Shown one piece after another: positions 45,228-57,523 of a DNA stretch of 64,000 nt. Both the position numbers and the translations under genes were made by a program. The stretch's first letter is position 1; each line of letters begins with the position of its first letter. This stretch comes from Galeopsis tetrahit (taxonomy: Eukaryota > Streptophyta > Magnoliopsida > Lamiales > Lamiaceae). Where the stretch lies: positions 25,532,565 through 25,596,564 of the forward strand of contig OY776125.1 of the NCBI GenBank assembly GCA_963675135.1. The letters run 5' to 3'. Under the pieces are notes generated by a model. That model searched no databases. It saw only the letters and a program-made list of their open reading frames with translations, and was not told the origin of the DNA.

Positions 45228-48200
45228 CTACGTATTGGAGTCGTCAGATTTTTTCGAATTCGACGCAGCAAATTCCTTGTCTTGCTGCTTCTTCAGATGG
45301 CGTTGTGCAGTTGCATTCACAATTTTGACGAAAAAGTTCAAGAGCATGAACCAAACAACCGTGTTCCAAAACATGGCGAGCGAAAAGTCCCATTGCTTAC
45401 CCTGAGAAACATGAAAAGGAAGTCTTAAGTACAGATATATAATATGGGCTGGTTTTAGTATCAAATGGAGCCACACCAGTGGCCCAGAACCGGGCCAGGG
45501 AGATTGGAAGGAAAGAAGAACCTTGATATTTATTGGAGGTTTTGCGGCTAAGTACTTGTCTTTCATAGAATGCAGCTTAGAAATGAGGTTGGATAGGATG
45601 GAGTCGAACCCAGGTGCAAAGCTGAACACCCATATTAATTCGTTTTCGACCCAGTGAAGAAGTTGGTTGTTGCACACCGAAATGATAAACAGCGTCTGCA
45701 GATCAACGAGGTTTAATCAGATAGGGTAAATTACTGCAAAAATCATGACTTCTGATTTAATTGCTTTTTTAATAAACTTTTGGATAGTTGCACGAACTTA
45801 ATATATCAATTGCCAGTGTGACACCAGACAGTTTGGGCCCTGCCCGATGTACAAACGACATTCTGGCTTGCTGGCTTGTGTAAAATAAAATCACGATTTG
45901 TGGCTTAATTTCATTTTTAACCAAACATTTGGATAATTGCAACAAAAATCACGAGTTTAACGACATCAAACTAAATCGCGATGATTAAGGTTTGAGGTGT
46001 ACCTGTATGTGAGTCTTGACTATTGCTTTGCCTAAAACCGTTGCCAGGAAAAACTCCCAGAAAGGGATTCCAAATTGCCCACACATTATGCCCGCGAGAT
46101 CAAATAACGGATTAGGTACCTACAAAATATCAGTTTATGTCTAAGAGAGAATATGCTAAATTAACAAATTGTAAGTATCATTATGTGGGAGTATATGAAG
46201 CAGCTAACCGAAGCAAGAATTAAAATTGTGAAGAAGTTCAGATACTGGGCATGTGAGAGGAACCAGCGTTTGATTTGATTTAGACGAGAAGATATAAAAC
46301 CAGTTTTTTCATCCAATTCTTCCACAGCATCTACTGTACTGCCTGACAAGTTTGCTGTATAAAGAAGAGTATATATGGTAAGGTCCTACGTATACCACAA
46401 CTCGTTGGAAAGAAAAATCTCACCTTTCGTACATGAATCAATTGGAATTACAATCTCAACCTTAATGTTCAAGGAAAAATATAGCAAAAATAAGCTCACA
46501 AGGATAGTAAGAAACCAATATAGCAATGATCAAAACTTCATACCCCCTCCATCCCAAAAAGTTGGGTCCCCTATTCCTTCTTAGTTTGTCCCAAAATATA
46601 GTCCATTTTGTTTTTGGAAGTGCGTAAAATGTTCTAAATATCCTTATTTAATCAATGATTATTGTTTTAATGTTCAATAAATAAGGTTATATTTGGAAGT
46701 TTATAGGTAAAATTCAGAATTTTAGGCACAAAAAATTACTCCATGTTTTATTGGTCAGTGTAAAAAATGAAAGGGGGTCATCATTTTGGGACGGAGGGAG
46801 TATGAGATAGAGATATTCTACAGTGACATGCTCAAATTTCTACAGCTACAACTTTTTTTAAGAGAAAATTTCAAGGCAACAAAAAGTTGTCTTTTAAGGA
46901 TGTTACACACGAATTAAGAAAGTGTAATATGACATTTAAGCCATTTTGTTTACCTGCATTGAGTAAATTTACTTGGTTAATGAATACTCTAACAAAAAAC
47001 AAGTAGAGGGGTAAAGTTGGAATATGATATTTAATTCCCTTAGATTAGTGCCAAATAACAATTATTTTGGGTAAAAAATACTTTCTAGAAAGACAATAAA
47101 TTAATAAAATGGATTAGATAATAGATAGGGTATTTTTCTAAAAGATTTTAGAAAGAAAAAAAAAGTGTGCATCTACATGAATGAAATACACACCTGCCCT
47201 TGAAATGAAATAGGGGGGAAGCTCGCCAAGTGCCGTCCCAAGACCCCACAATATTGCTTCTAACTGAACCTGCGGTAGTATACTACTAATGGGAATCCGT
47301 ACACCTTGTGAGGATGGAAAAATGGGGGGCCCAAATTCAGCACAATCTTTGCCAAGCCATGAAGGACTGCTTTTTAGTTGTATTGTATCGTAGAGGGCAC
47401 GTTTAATGTCTACTCGGCCACATTCCACTGCTTTTAGAGTGAATAATGCAATATGAGGTCCCAGATAGAGAACGAAAGTGTGCAGCCCAGAACCTACGAA
47501 AATACATATCAAATGAAAACGTTCAAATGATTATCCATGAAGATGATGACGAGATAGCATGTGTACTTTCTCAATACTTTGAAAAGTCTATTGCTATTAT
47601 ATCGCTGAGTGGTGTGATACATTCATTCAGTGTCATTTGATAGCGTTATTTACTTGATTATGTGCATTATTCACACAATATTGGTTTATTATGCTTGAAA
47701 CAGAGAAAGATCGTGTTTCATTATTTTGTAAAAAAAAAAAAGGAATTTTGGAGGCAAAATATCAATTCTTTGTTGAGACATTCGTTGAAGCTAATGGATT
47801 CGATTTTAACTAAACGCAGCAGCCTGTCTAATAGTTCCGTAAAAGTAATGGTTCACATTAGAAGCTTATCTCAATAGAAATTTTTCTTATCAGATGTTTC
47901 CAAATGATAAATCACTAATCATCACAAAGTCGAGACAACAAAATCAAGAAATAGAATGGACAAGCTCATTAAGCTAATATTGCTTACCCAGTCCTATGGA
48001 AGATGCAACACCAAGAGCCACCCACCACAATCCAAATCGTAAATAAAGTAGAACTTCCTCGACATGCTGCATTTCAATTAAAATACATGTATAAACCATT
48101 TACCAGAAAAGCACGAGAAACAAAATTATGACATTAGAGAAATATCCTTTGCTAAAGAATGGCATCTGAAATTTAATCAACAAGAAATTAACACAAAGTA

Positions 48201-49832
48201 CTGAAGCATATCACTGCTGCTTTTGGCAAATTTAGGATGACTAATTAAATTATATCAGTTACCTTCTCATGAGGACCATCAACAATAACAAGAAGTATCC
48301 CTGCTATGATAACAATGGCACTCAACAGCATAAGCCAACCTCCATGTGACAAAAGATATTGAGATGATCGTACGAGATATTGTATGACAGCCTGCAGGAA
48401 AAGCTTTACGGTCTTGTAAGGCTGTGAGGCCAGACTCAATTTTTCTATTTCTTGCTGTTGCTTTAGACGAAGCCCTGCAAAAGCAACAACATAAGATTCC
48501 TAAGTTGAAACCATGAGTTTCTTGGGATCTTAGCAATGCGTGCACCAAATCTCAGTATCATATTTATATCCATTAATTTCAAAGACGCGAACATGCAATT
48601 TGACAATATTATTATTATTATTGCAATTCAAATCAATAAACAACGGCCACCATGTATAGAACCAGGTCACATATAAGATCATCCATTATGCAGATAGCTC
48701 CAACCTAAACTAGAATGTTATGCATACTCCAAACATTTGCAAGACTGATAAACTTCCAAACCAAGAGAAGACAACACAAGTTAGAAATTAGATTACTCCT
48801 ATCGTATCATATGAAGGTCGCCGCACTGTCACTATTATTCAGATCACATGCAAAATGGCAAAATCTGCTATTATGTTTACTATGGGTTTAAAAAACCTGG
48901 TTTTGAGTTTTAAGATCTTACACCGGTTTTACTTTGGGATTTAAAAATCGATTTTGAAACCACCCTACAACACTTATAAACCCACTATCACACTTTCCAA
49001 TACAATCAACTCTTTCTCCTTACACTTCAATATATTTAAACAACAATTCACATAATTCAATCATACTCAATAATAATATAATAAAACAATTGATTTGATT
49101 AAATCCCCCTACAAAAAAACCAAAAGAAACACGTATTACTATTCATTAGAATTTCAAAAACTCCTAGATTTCAGAAACCCAGTTTTCAAAAGTCACTTAA
49201 AACCCAAAGTCAACATCAGTTTCCATCCAAGTGATCTCTACAAAAACTTTCCGTGATTCTCAATAATATCAGATCACTCAACTACATTTCATAAGTTCTC
49301 TACTGATTTTGGCCTTCAACGGTGTATCATCTAAGAAAAATCAAACCTGCTTGCTCTCTCTCACTCATACACACACACACACAAAGTGTGGTTGTGGTGG
49401 TTTCAGAGACCCCCACCCACCCTCAAAGTAAACCTAATAAGAGCAATGCCCAAGTTCACAAATAGGTACAACTGCATAAAAAGACTATACTCATAGATAA
49501 ACCAAGCAAATTAGTTCATTCAGAGAGAGTACCAAATCAGTCAACAACCTTCCGATCTCTTCATTCACAACAGTTTCCAAGATCAAATCCAGAAGAAAAC
49601 AGCAAACACTAACACACATCTTATATTCATATCAGGCAATCAAACTTGCGGCATCGCAATCCAAATATACACCATTAAAAAAATGCTTCCCCCTTCATAG
49701 GGCAACTCCACAACAAATCCCAGATCAGATTAAATGCTCAAAATCCATAAAGGAGGAAAAGAACTTACCTGAAATCGACTGGCTGCTGTCGCGAGGTCTT
49801 TTGGTAGAAGTCGATTTTTTCTTGGACCCCAT
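45228..49832 (-). CDS. KMS1: KMS1/VMP1-like ER membrane protein (SNARE-associated/DedA-type fold), 421 aa, eight exons
   Basis: Exons on the minus strand: 49769-49832, 48263-48474, 47988-48066, 47194-47493, 46209-46354, 46003-46119, 45522-45695, 45228-45401 (1266 nt). Arabidopsis KMS1/KMS2 are plant relatives of vacuole membrane protein 1, ER proteins needed for the early secretory pathway and, in animals, autophagosome formation. The N terminus is short and basic (MGSKKKSTSTKRPR). A hydrophobic segment (LMLLSAIVIIAGILLVIV) precedes GPHEK. The core includes GSGLHTFVLYLGPHIALFTL, ALGELPPYF, VPNPLFDLAGIMCG and WEFFLATVLGKA. The protein ends in a lysine- and serine-rich tail after NTVVWFMLLNFFVKIV. 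ATG 49832 gives the expected start. The last intron (45402-45521) is 120 nt with no in-frame stop. Whether this is KMS1 or KMS2 cannot be told. Confidence 0.92.
46543..46800. mobile_element. Stowaway-type MITE in intron 4 of the KMS-like gene
   Basis: CCCCCTCCATCCCAAAA at the left mirrors TTTTGGGACGGAGGGAG at the right, flanked by TA at 46541-46542 and 46801-46802. It lies between the exons 46209-46354 and 47194-47493 and does not touch splice sites. Confidence 0.85.
48475..49768 (-). other. Intron 1 of the KMS-like gene (1.3 kb)
   Basis: No second gene is seen. TGGGTTTAAAAAACC-like text at about 48890 and its rough inverse at about 49170-49210 may mark an old MITE. A short CA microsatellite lies at about 49366-49382. 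Confidence 0.45.
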
Positions 49833-51912
49833 TAGCCTGCCTATGTTCTTATACTTGCCATACAAATTTATATTGCAAACACTCGAACTTTAACACTTCT
49901 CTGAGCTGTTTTAATCAATTACTGTTTTGATCGAGAACAAATCATATAGCAAACGATGAAATTTTGAAGAAAACAGACGCCCGATGTGTGTGCTATGCTG
50001 ATTTTGAGCTTTTATGCGCACACACACCTCACGCACTTAGTTGAAAGGAATCTCCAAATCCAATGGCATACACCATTTAAATCCCTACAAATTAGTAAAA
50101 ATAATATCCTTAATAAAATAAAAGGCCAATTATTATCCAAATATTTAATCGTAAATAATGAAATTCTGAAGAACAGTATTGACTGTATTGATATATAGTT
50201 CAATACTGAATTTTGAGATTCATTTCTTTACAAATTATTTCTATTTTATTATAAAGTAAATAATTTGTGTTAAAATCACGTTTTTTTTTTAACTCCACAC
50301 CATCTTATATATATATATTATTAAAATTTAATATTTTTGTTTATTTTTTTAAAATTAAGTAAAACTAATGGTATATTAATTTTATTAATTATTTTAGTGG
50401 CGAGTTTATTATAAAAGTCAGTTTCAAAATAATTTTTTTATTACACTTTTAGTTATGTGCTATAAAAATGATTATCTGTACATATTTTAATTGCAAACTG
50501 ATTTCAAAAAAAATATTTTACATGTTTTTTAGACTATTATTAATAAAAAAAAATGGATCACTTTGTATTACTTTAATACTTTTTAAACATGTTTACAATT
50601 AATTCATAATATTATATTATACATAAATATTATCCTTATATATATTAATATTTTTTATTAATAATTTTTTGACCCCTAACCTCAAGTTCTGGATAGTATG
50701 ATCAAGTCAAGATGGAGAAAGGAATTGATGTAAAGTTGACAAATTAAAATATCAATATCTGATGGTTAAATTGTTACACCTAACAAGTTGGACCATGTGG
50801 TGTTCGTACATATTAGTATTAAGTTTAGGTAAAAAAAAAGTAGTATATAATTTTTTTCTTCTTAAAAGTCAAGTTTAAATTTATGATAAATATCATAATT
50901 GTGTTTATTTGTCTGATATCTATGCACAATAAATATTCCTAAAGGCTAGAGACACTCAACTATATATCATAAGAGATTGTATTTCTTTGTCTTATCTGCT
51001 ATATTTTGTATTTTTTTTAATACTCCCATAAAATAAATAAAAATGTGATGTATGATTTAGAATTTCAGATATCATACATTAATGTTGAGTTTCTATGTTG
51101 TTTTTCTTATAAAATATGAATATTTCTCCAAATATTTTATGGCTAGAAGAGTATCTTGCGTATTATTACATGTATTTTTTTTTATATATATATATATATA
51201 TAATTTACAAAGTGTGATAAAAACTGAATTAATTGACAATATTTTCAGGAATTTGTAGGTGCTACGTTAACATATAGTGGTATCTTAGTTATATCCTAAA
51301 AAGAAACGTTGAAATTGTTGATTCCTCAAGTTACAATGAAATTTATGAAGTATTAGTAATAGTCAACTGTCAACATGTTGCGTACACGATTCAACAGTTA
51401 TGTCTTTTTTATTGTCTTCGCCAGATATTAAATTTATTTAAATAATTGCATCCAAAATGCAATTATGATTATAAAATAAAATTTGCATGCAAACAAATTA
51501 ACTCAAAAATGGAGCTGACTGAGGAGAGCCCATTGGGCCCAATAACGCCCTTGTACCACCCAACCCAAAATTGGTTGAATTGGGCCATTCCTAAAGCCTA
51601 AAAAAAATTGAATGGATTACAAGTGGATTGTGCGAGGTAAGATCACACTCTAGTAGTGATATTAAGTGCAAATAATAATACTTTAGATTCGATACTCTCG
51701 AGAGTATATAGTTCTACTTATTATTATGATGAGAATAAATACTCTTACAATGTTCTACAACAACTAAGGAAAAAAAAGATTTGAAGTAATTTTTAACTAA
51801 TGAGTTATTAATGTTTGGATTTATATGCTTAGAATTAGGTTGGAAGAATACTTAGAGCTTGAACATGGATCTTTGAACTTGCTCTTTAGAAATTTAGGGT
51901 TGATTAAGAATG
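49833..51912. other. AT-rich intergenic DNA
   Basis: The first ~150 bp is probably the 5' untranslated and promoter region of the KMS-like gene. A TA microsatellite lies at about 51183-51202. Nothing else is recognised. Confidence 0.5.
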
Positions 51913-51920
51913 CGTGTCTT

Positions 51921-52508
51921 CAGTGACGGACCCATAAAATTTCGGTAGGGAGCACGATTAACATTATTATAAAGATAAAATAATACGTACTCATTATTTT
52001 CATCAAAATTTCACATTATAAAATTGTCAATACGTCACATTTCATTAAATTAAATTGATCGAATAAGTTGACTTTTGCTATATTTTGGTAGAAGTTAATA
52101 CTCCATCTGTTCCGTGATAACTTGCACATTTTAACCGATTCACTTTAAAAAAAAATTGAATTTAGTGGTGTAGAGTCAAATAAAAAAGCATATTATTTTG
52201 AGTGATTTGATAAGGTGTGAGGAGGATTTAGTAGGACGTAAAATAGATTTAGTGAAATGTAGGGTAAAATGATGAAAATATATTAATTTTGTGGATTTAG
52301 TAGACTCAATGAGTGACGATTCTTAAATAAAATGATGTTCGAATATATATTAATTTTGTGGATTATTTTTATATTAAGAGTGTGCAAATAATTATATAAC
52401 ATAGTATTAATTTTAATATGTGTGAAATTACAAAAATACCCCTAACGAATTTACAAAATTAGTGGGGGGCCCACGGGCCCCCCTGGGCACTGAGTAGGTC
52501 CGCCACTG
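51921..52508. mobile_element. hAT-family non-autonomous element with perfect 8-bp target duplication
   Basis: CAGTGACGGACCCA at the left mirrors AGTAGGTCCGCCACTG at the right. CGTGTCTT flanks the element at 51913-51920 and 52509-52516. Near the right end is GGGGGGCCCACGGGCCCCCC, also found in the related element ending at 62431. A diverged Stowaway-like stretch (TACTCCATCTGTTCCG, about 52100) may be inserted inside. Confidence 0.9.
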
Positions 52509-52516
52509 CGTGTCTT

Positions 52517-53750
52517 AGTAAATTTTTGGAGCTTCGACTAATAGAATTTTTGTGTTCTTCCCATGAAGGTGGCCACGTATTTATAGTGTGATTCGAATAT
52601 AAGTGTCGGAGAAATATAGTGAATCATACTATTTGCGGCTATGCAAATCGTCCTTGAATGTTGTACCTCAGATTTGTTCGTTATTTTAAAGTAAGGTATC
52701 TCTCACATTAATTTGCACACTTTATAGTCGTTTGCTTTGTTCAACTCTATATTTCTGTTATGTCAATGTCACGTGTTGACCTCTGATTGGTCTAGTTTGA
52801 GATAGACCAATGGATAGCAGACGACACATTGAAGTTCAAATATATGTTTATCTTCAAATGATTTGACTTCGTTTTTAAGTTGAGTGTTCATTTTGTCTTG
52901 AATAAAGAATTGAGCATAGTTTTTTCAGATCTTATCCACTTGACTTTAACTCAATAGTCAACTGATGTTAAAGAAGACAATTTAATACTTTTGTCTCGAT
53001 CACCTGACTCAACTCAGTCAGCTACTAAGCTTTTTTATTACAACAAGTTTTCAATCTTTAACAACTAAGTAGACCATCTTGTTCTTCAATTTTGCATTAA
53101 CGCATATTTATCCATATGAGCTGAACGTAGATTAGGCGACACTGAAGTTCCCCCCTCGATTATTGATTCTATCGACTAAGACTAAACTAAATAGTTGATC
53201 TATATATAGATTCAACTTTCATTTTATTACAAAGTGGTTTCATACCATCATCAAAACTAATACAAAATTTTAAACTAACATTATCAAATTACACATTCAT
53301 AAAAAAACATTTATTGGGGTTCTGCAAATGTTGGGTTGGGTAAAAAAAATTACTTAAAAGACTCAGAGATATAGAAGGCAAAAAGTACATAGGGTTGACT
53401 GCAAGTGATTTCTCGATTTTTAATATTTTTAGAATTTTTAGTCTAGTAGACTAACTTATAAATTAGTCGAATCAATGAGTGTTAAGAATCAATTTACTAC
53501 CGAATTTTTGTAATATCATATGTTTAACATTTTGCTTTTATAATTTTATTATCACAATAATATATTTCATCAACGTAATGTTAGTTAATTCCAGCCTAAG
53601 GTGTTGACATTTAACATGTCATGTAGATGTAAGTTTTAAGGCAAAATGTTAGTTCAACTAAAAACGTGATGAAACATCACATTAAGCATATTAAATACTC
53701 TATTCGTGTTTTACTTGACTATCCATTTAACCCGAACACAAAAAGAAAAA
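52517..53750. other. Intergenic DNA without recognised gene
   Basis: AT-rich, with no domain, RNA gene or clear repeat. The text to about 53200 has the look of an old LTR element but gives no firm border. Confidence 0.4.
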
Positions 53751-53754
53751 ACAG

Positions 53755-53860
53755 GTTGCTAGGAATTAATATACAAGAATTAATTCCCACGCTCTCTACA
53801 AGTTCGGGCTTTTATATGAGACGGAATTCTTTCATGGTATCAGAGCAAACCGGACAAGGG
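53755..53860 (+). mobile_element. Scrap of a Copia-type LTR end with primer-binding site
   Basis: TTCTTTCA is followed by TGGTATCAGAGC at 53835-53846, the complement of the 3' end of initiator methionine tRNA that primes reverse transcription in many Copia elements. The text before it (TACAAGTTCGGGCTTTTATA) would be the end of a 5' LTR. No polyprotein follows, so this is a remnant. Confidence 0.6.
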
Positions 53861-54111
53861 TTTCACAGGTAATCTAATAAAACACATAGTGAGCATAACA
53901 AATCACAAAAGAAAACACCAAATTAAAATAGGAAATCACATATATATCATCATGCAACTGAGGTTATAATTCTTGTTTACAAGGACAGAATTCTGTGACT
54001 AAACATTTGAAATACATGAATTAAAAGTATGATCATAATAGACTATTTTCTGACTCTATATCTGCAATCCATCAAGAAAATTCAATCAAAGATTCCAAAG
54101 AATAATGTTAC

Positions 54112-55008
54112 CTATTCATTCTTCCAAGCATACAAAATCAAAGTGCATCCAAGGCCCGAAAGCTTCGATTCTTTGAAACTCTCCGAGCAGCTCCAAGACG
54201 CGGTGGACGAATCAGAAAGACGGCCTTTCTCCACTTCTAAACTTGTCCTAAACATGAACACTGCATTCCCAAAACCCGACCCGAACAGCCAGTTATGGAC
54301 GTCCCAAAACACTTCAACGGGGCGATCATCGAGCACAATCGTGCAATTCCCACGAAACTTCCACCGCAGATTCTTAACCAACATAACCGACTTTGCATCA
54401 ACATGAACCACGAGAACGAGGTCGTCGTAGCTACAATTCGTGTCACACTCAATCTTAAGGTCATGAATCTGCCCTTTGTCACAAAACCTAGCCTTGGTAC
54501 CAAAAACCCTTTTCCCAAAAATGTTCTCTCTCCTAACAACAAGAACACATCTAGAGAGAGAAGCGATTGCTCCAGTTTTCTTGAATGCTTGTTCTGTTAG
54601 ATCCCCAATTAGAAAAGCCATCTCACCTCTACATACAATTCCTATATAGTATAACCCTAATGGCTCTGGCACAGATCCAAATTTAGCCAAAGAAAGATCC
54701 CAAAAGACTTCAACTTTACAAGAATTTAGGTCTAAACACTTTGAGCCTTTCCTCTTTGAGAACAATGAAAGCTTAATATCCATTTTACAGAGGAAATTAT
54801 GAGATGCATCATCTATTTCAACACTAAGGCATTGGCCCATCAAATTCTTGCCCCAAACAATGCTAATCAAGCAAGATTTATCAAACAATTTACAACTATA
54901 GATGCAAGTTACACAATTCTGAGAAGATTTGCTCACAGCTACACTAGAACAGGAAGCATCTGCAACTTGAATTCCACTCTCCCCAAAACAAGATGCAAAA
55001 TCCCTCAT
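54112..55008 (-). CDS. DUF868 family protein, 298 aa, single exon
   Basis: The protein belongs to the plant DUF868 (PF05910) family of unknown function. It starts MRDFASCFGESGIQVAD, the usual family opening, so I choose ATG 55008 over the upstream in-frame ATG at 55059, which would add 17 residues. Conserved text includes TCIYSCKLFDKSCLISIVWG, VEVFWDLSLAKFGSVPEP and GLYYIGIVC. Near the end are VEVFWDVHNWLFG, NAVFMFRTS and a repeated-serine stretch, closing at YAWKNE. No signal peptide or membrane helix is apparent. The length is normal for the family and no break is seen. Minus-strand GTATGTTTTC at about 55142 could be the donor of a leader intron upstream of the start. Overlapping plus-strand frames are shadows of this gene. 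Confidence 0.92.
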   Translation of the reverse strand: MRDFASCFGESGIQVADASCSSVAVSKSSQNCVTCIYSCKLFDKSCLISIVWGKNLMGQCLSVEIDDASHNFLCKMDIKLSLFSKRKGSKCLDLNSCKVEVFWDLSLAKFGSVPEPLGLYYIGIVCRGEMAFLIGDLTEQAFKKTGAIASLSRCVLVVRRENIFGKRVFGTKARFCDKGQIHDLKIECDTNCSYDDLVLVVHVDAKSVMLVKNLRWKFRGNCTIVLDDRPVEVFWDVHNWLFGSGFGNAVFMFRTSLEVEKGRLSDSSTASWSCSESFKESKLSGLGCTLILYAWKNE

Positions 55009-55059
55009 TTTTTCACTAAATTGCAGAAAGAATAAAACTTTTCTTGAGCTATATTGCAA

Positions 55060-55810
55060 TAAAAAACTGATCTTTATGAACCCTTTTCAGCAGCAAGAAA
55101 ATATAGCTTGAGAAATCGAAAAGGGCAGGTGAAAACATACCAAAAAAGATGGAATTTGAATCCTTTGATTGTAGATTCAAGAACTCAGTTTGCTGCCTGC
55201 AGGAATAGCATTTTTTTTTTCTTTTTCTATGGGCGGAACCTCAATTCCTGGCTTGAAAAATGAAAATGGGACAGCTATAACAAGTTATTTTTTGAGCTAA
55301 TTTAAATAAATGAAGTGTGGGTATTGTTTTTGGGGATACAAGGAATCTCATCAGTTTTTAAGGAAAGGACAATTTTAAATTAGAAAAACACTTTTAAGGT
55401 ATGAATAATTTTTTACTTTTATAAAATTGGGCATATTTGGTCCTAATTGAACTATTTTAATTTTTAAATGATGAATAGTTGTTGAGGGAGATGATATATA
55501 ATGTCATACCACTTATATGACGCGTTCAAATTAAATATTACTATCATACTCATTCAGTACCAACTTTATTGCATTTTTTATTCTGATTAATTAATAAATT
55601 TTGTTTTGACTTATAGAATATAAAAGAAATGATAATATATAACCTGCCGGTGAGTTACTTATGTAAACCATGAACTTTCATTTACTATAGTAAACATATT
55701 TATTCTAAAGTACATTAAATATGAATATTTTAAACATTTTACTCACTTTTTTTTTTTTATGAAAATGACTATACCCTGAGATACACAAAAAAAAAAAAAA
55801 CACATGATTA
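55060..55810. other. DUF868 upstream region and AT-rich spacer
   Basis: About 55060-55260 probably holds the leader and promoter of the DUF868 gene. Nothing else is recognised. Confidence 0.4.
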
Positions 55811-56080
55811 TTTGTCCATTTTATTTTTCGGCACAAATTTATTTGCACACTTTTAATATGGAAATAACACACAAAATTAATAGTCTCACAACATTATTTT
55901 ATTTTTAAAATTATCACTCATTTTAGACTCACATTTTACCTCACACTTCACTAAATCACCTAAAATTCACTAAATCACCTAAAATATCCTTTTTATTTAG
56001 TCTCATACTTCACTATTTTTTTTTAATTTATGTGTCACTACACACGTGCAAATAAATTCGAGACAGAGAGCGTAACATTT
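55811..56080. mobile_element. Probable decayed MITE
   Basis: AATTTATTTGCACAC at about 55837 is mirrored by GTGTG-like text and GTGCAAATAAATT at about 56046-56058. The outer ends have drifted too far to define a target duplication. Confidence 0.4.
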
Positions 56081-56223
56081 ATTTAATGGGTCACTTTATT
56101 AATCACATACTCCGTAGATGTCTTTTTGTGTATGTGTAAAAGAAATAAATGACTAGCAAATGTTTTATGCAATAATCATGTGTAGCATTTAAGGAACTGA
56201 AAATTACATACTCTTAAAAATTA

Positions 56224-56583
56224 CTCCCTCCATTTTTTATTAAGTGTCACTTTGCTTTTTTTAATATTTTTAAAAAAAAAATGTCATTCTACACTTTTTT
56301 CTTTAATTTGGACAATTTTACCCTTATACATTATACTTCCTCCATTTTTTTTACCTTGATTTAAGCTTTTTTTTCTTTTGAATATAGTATTACAACATGA
56401 ATCATGTTAAACCTTAATTATTTTTTACATGAATATCACCTACAATATTGGCCACATTCAATTTCTAAACATAAATTTAATATTAAAATTAGTTATCATT
56501 AATGAAGGGTAAAGTAGTCCATAATTATATATCTTAATTTGTTGAAAATTGTTAAAATGATACTTAATTAAAAGTGGAAGGAG
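56224..56583. mobile_element. Stowaway-type MITE
   Basis: TA plus CTCCCTCCATTTTTTATTAAG at the left mirrors CTTAATTAAAAGTGGAAGGAG plus TA at the right. A second CTTCCTCCATTTTTTTTACC at about 56337 suggests a nested or composite copy. Confidence 0.7.
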
Positions 56584-56585
56584 TA

Positions 56586-57518
56586 TCATATTATCTTTGT
56601 TTTGTATAAATGATTTTTTGAGCTAAATTTAAGGAGGGAAATTTGACTTTAAGATTTTGCTCAAACTGTGAGGCAAATTTGAAAAGGGAAACAATAGCAT
56701 AATTTTTTTGCTTTTATTTTCATCAAAAGATTCATTAAATCAAAGATTTGACTTTAGTTCCCCAAAAGTCTTACTTGAAGGAGACAAAGTTTATATAATT
56801 AATGCATATTAAAAGGAACAAGAAAAAAATACGATGAACCAACATTCTTTTTATTGATGATTATGATGCACAAAGCAAAAGTGTGAAGGTAACAAAATTA
56901 TGAAAACACAATATTACTACTTTTTAAAACTATGATTTTGATTTATATATATAATTTTCGATACGATATGTTAATATGATCTCTTTCATGACCACAATAA
57001 AATTGAAAGGTTGTCATAGCCATTCAAACTGCAGAGACAAATTGTTTTCAATTGTCTTTAGCCTGTTGTGTTTTGTTAAAATTAAGGAGATTATTTTTGT
57101 AATATATTTCAGGATTTTTTTTAATTAGATAGGTGGCGGTAAATTTTATTTAAATTAAATATTACACCGTCACCCACAAATATTTTGCAAGTCATTTGGA
57201 GGGTAAATTCAATCGTGCCCACGGTACATTTCACCAAATTTAAATCAAATTGAGTAAAAAAAAACAGGTGAAAATAATAGTATAAATAATTTATGTGATA
57301 AAAAAATATTTATTCATATGATGAAAAATATTAATTTGTATTTAAAAAAGTGTTACCATACCAATACACTTAAATTATGAATAATGAATTAATGATTTTC
57401 TTTATAAAACCTAATACTACTATACTTTTATAGCAATTGTATAATTTTCTTAATTTGTGGACGCAATCAAATTGGATCCAAATTCTTCCTGTACAGGAAA
57501 TTTTTGTGCAAAAGGAAA
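56586..57518. other. AT-rich intergenic DNA
   Basis: No gene, RNA or repeat is recognised. Confidence 0.45.
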
Positions 57519-57523
57519 ACGTT

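Noticed and set aside
54295..54600. Plus-strand frames over 54029-55035
   Set aside because: They are antisense shadows of the DUF868 gene, whose minus-strand frame carries the conserved family text.
54112..55059. Longer DUF868 start at 55059
   Set aside because: The family normally begins MRDF..CFGE, which starts at 55008. The extra 17 residues look like translated leader.
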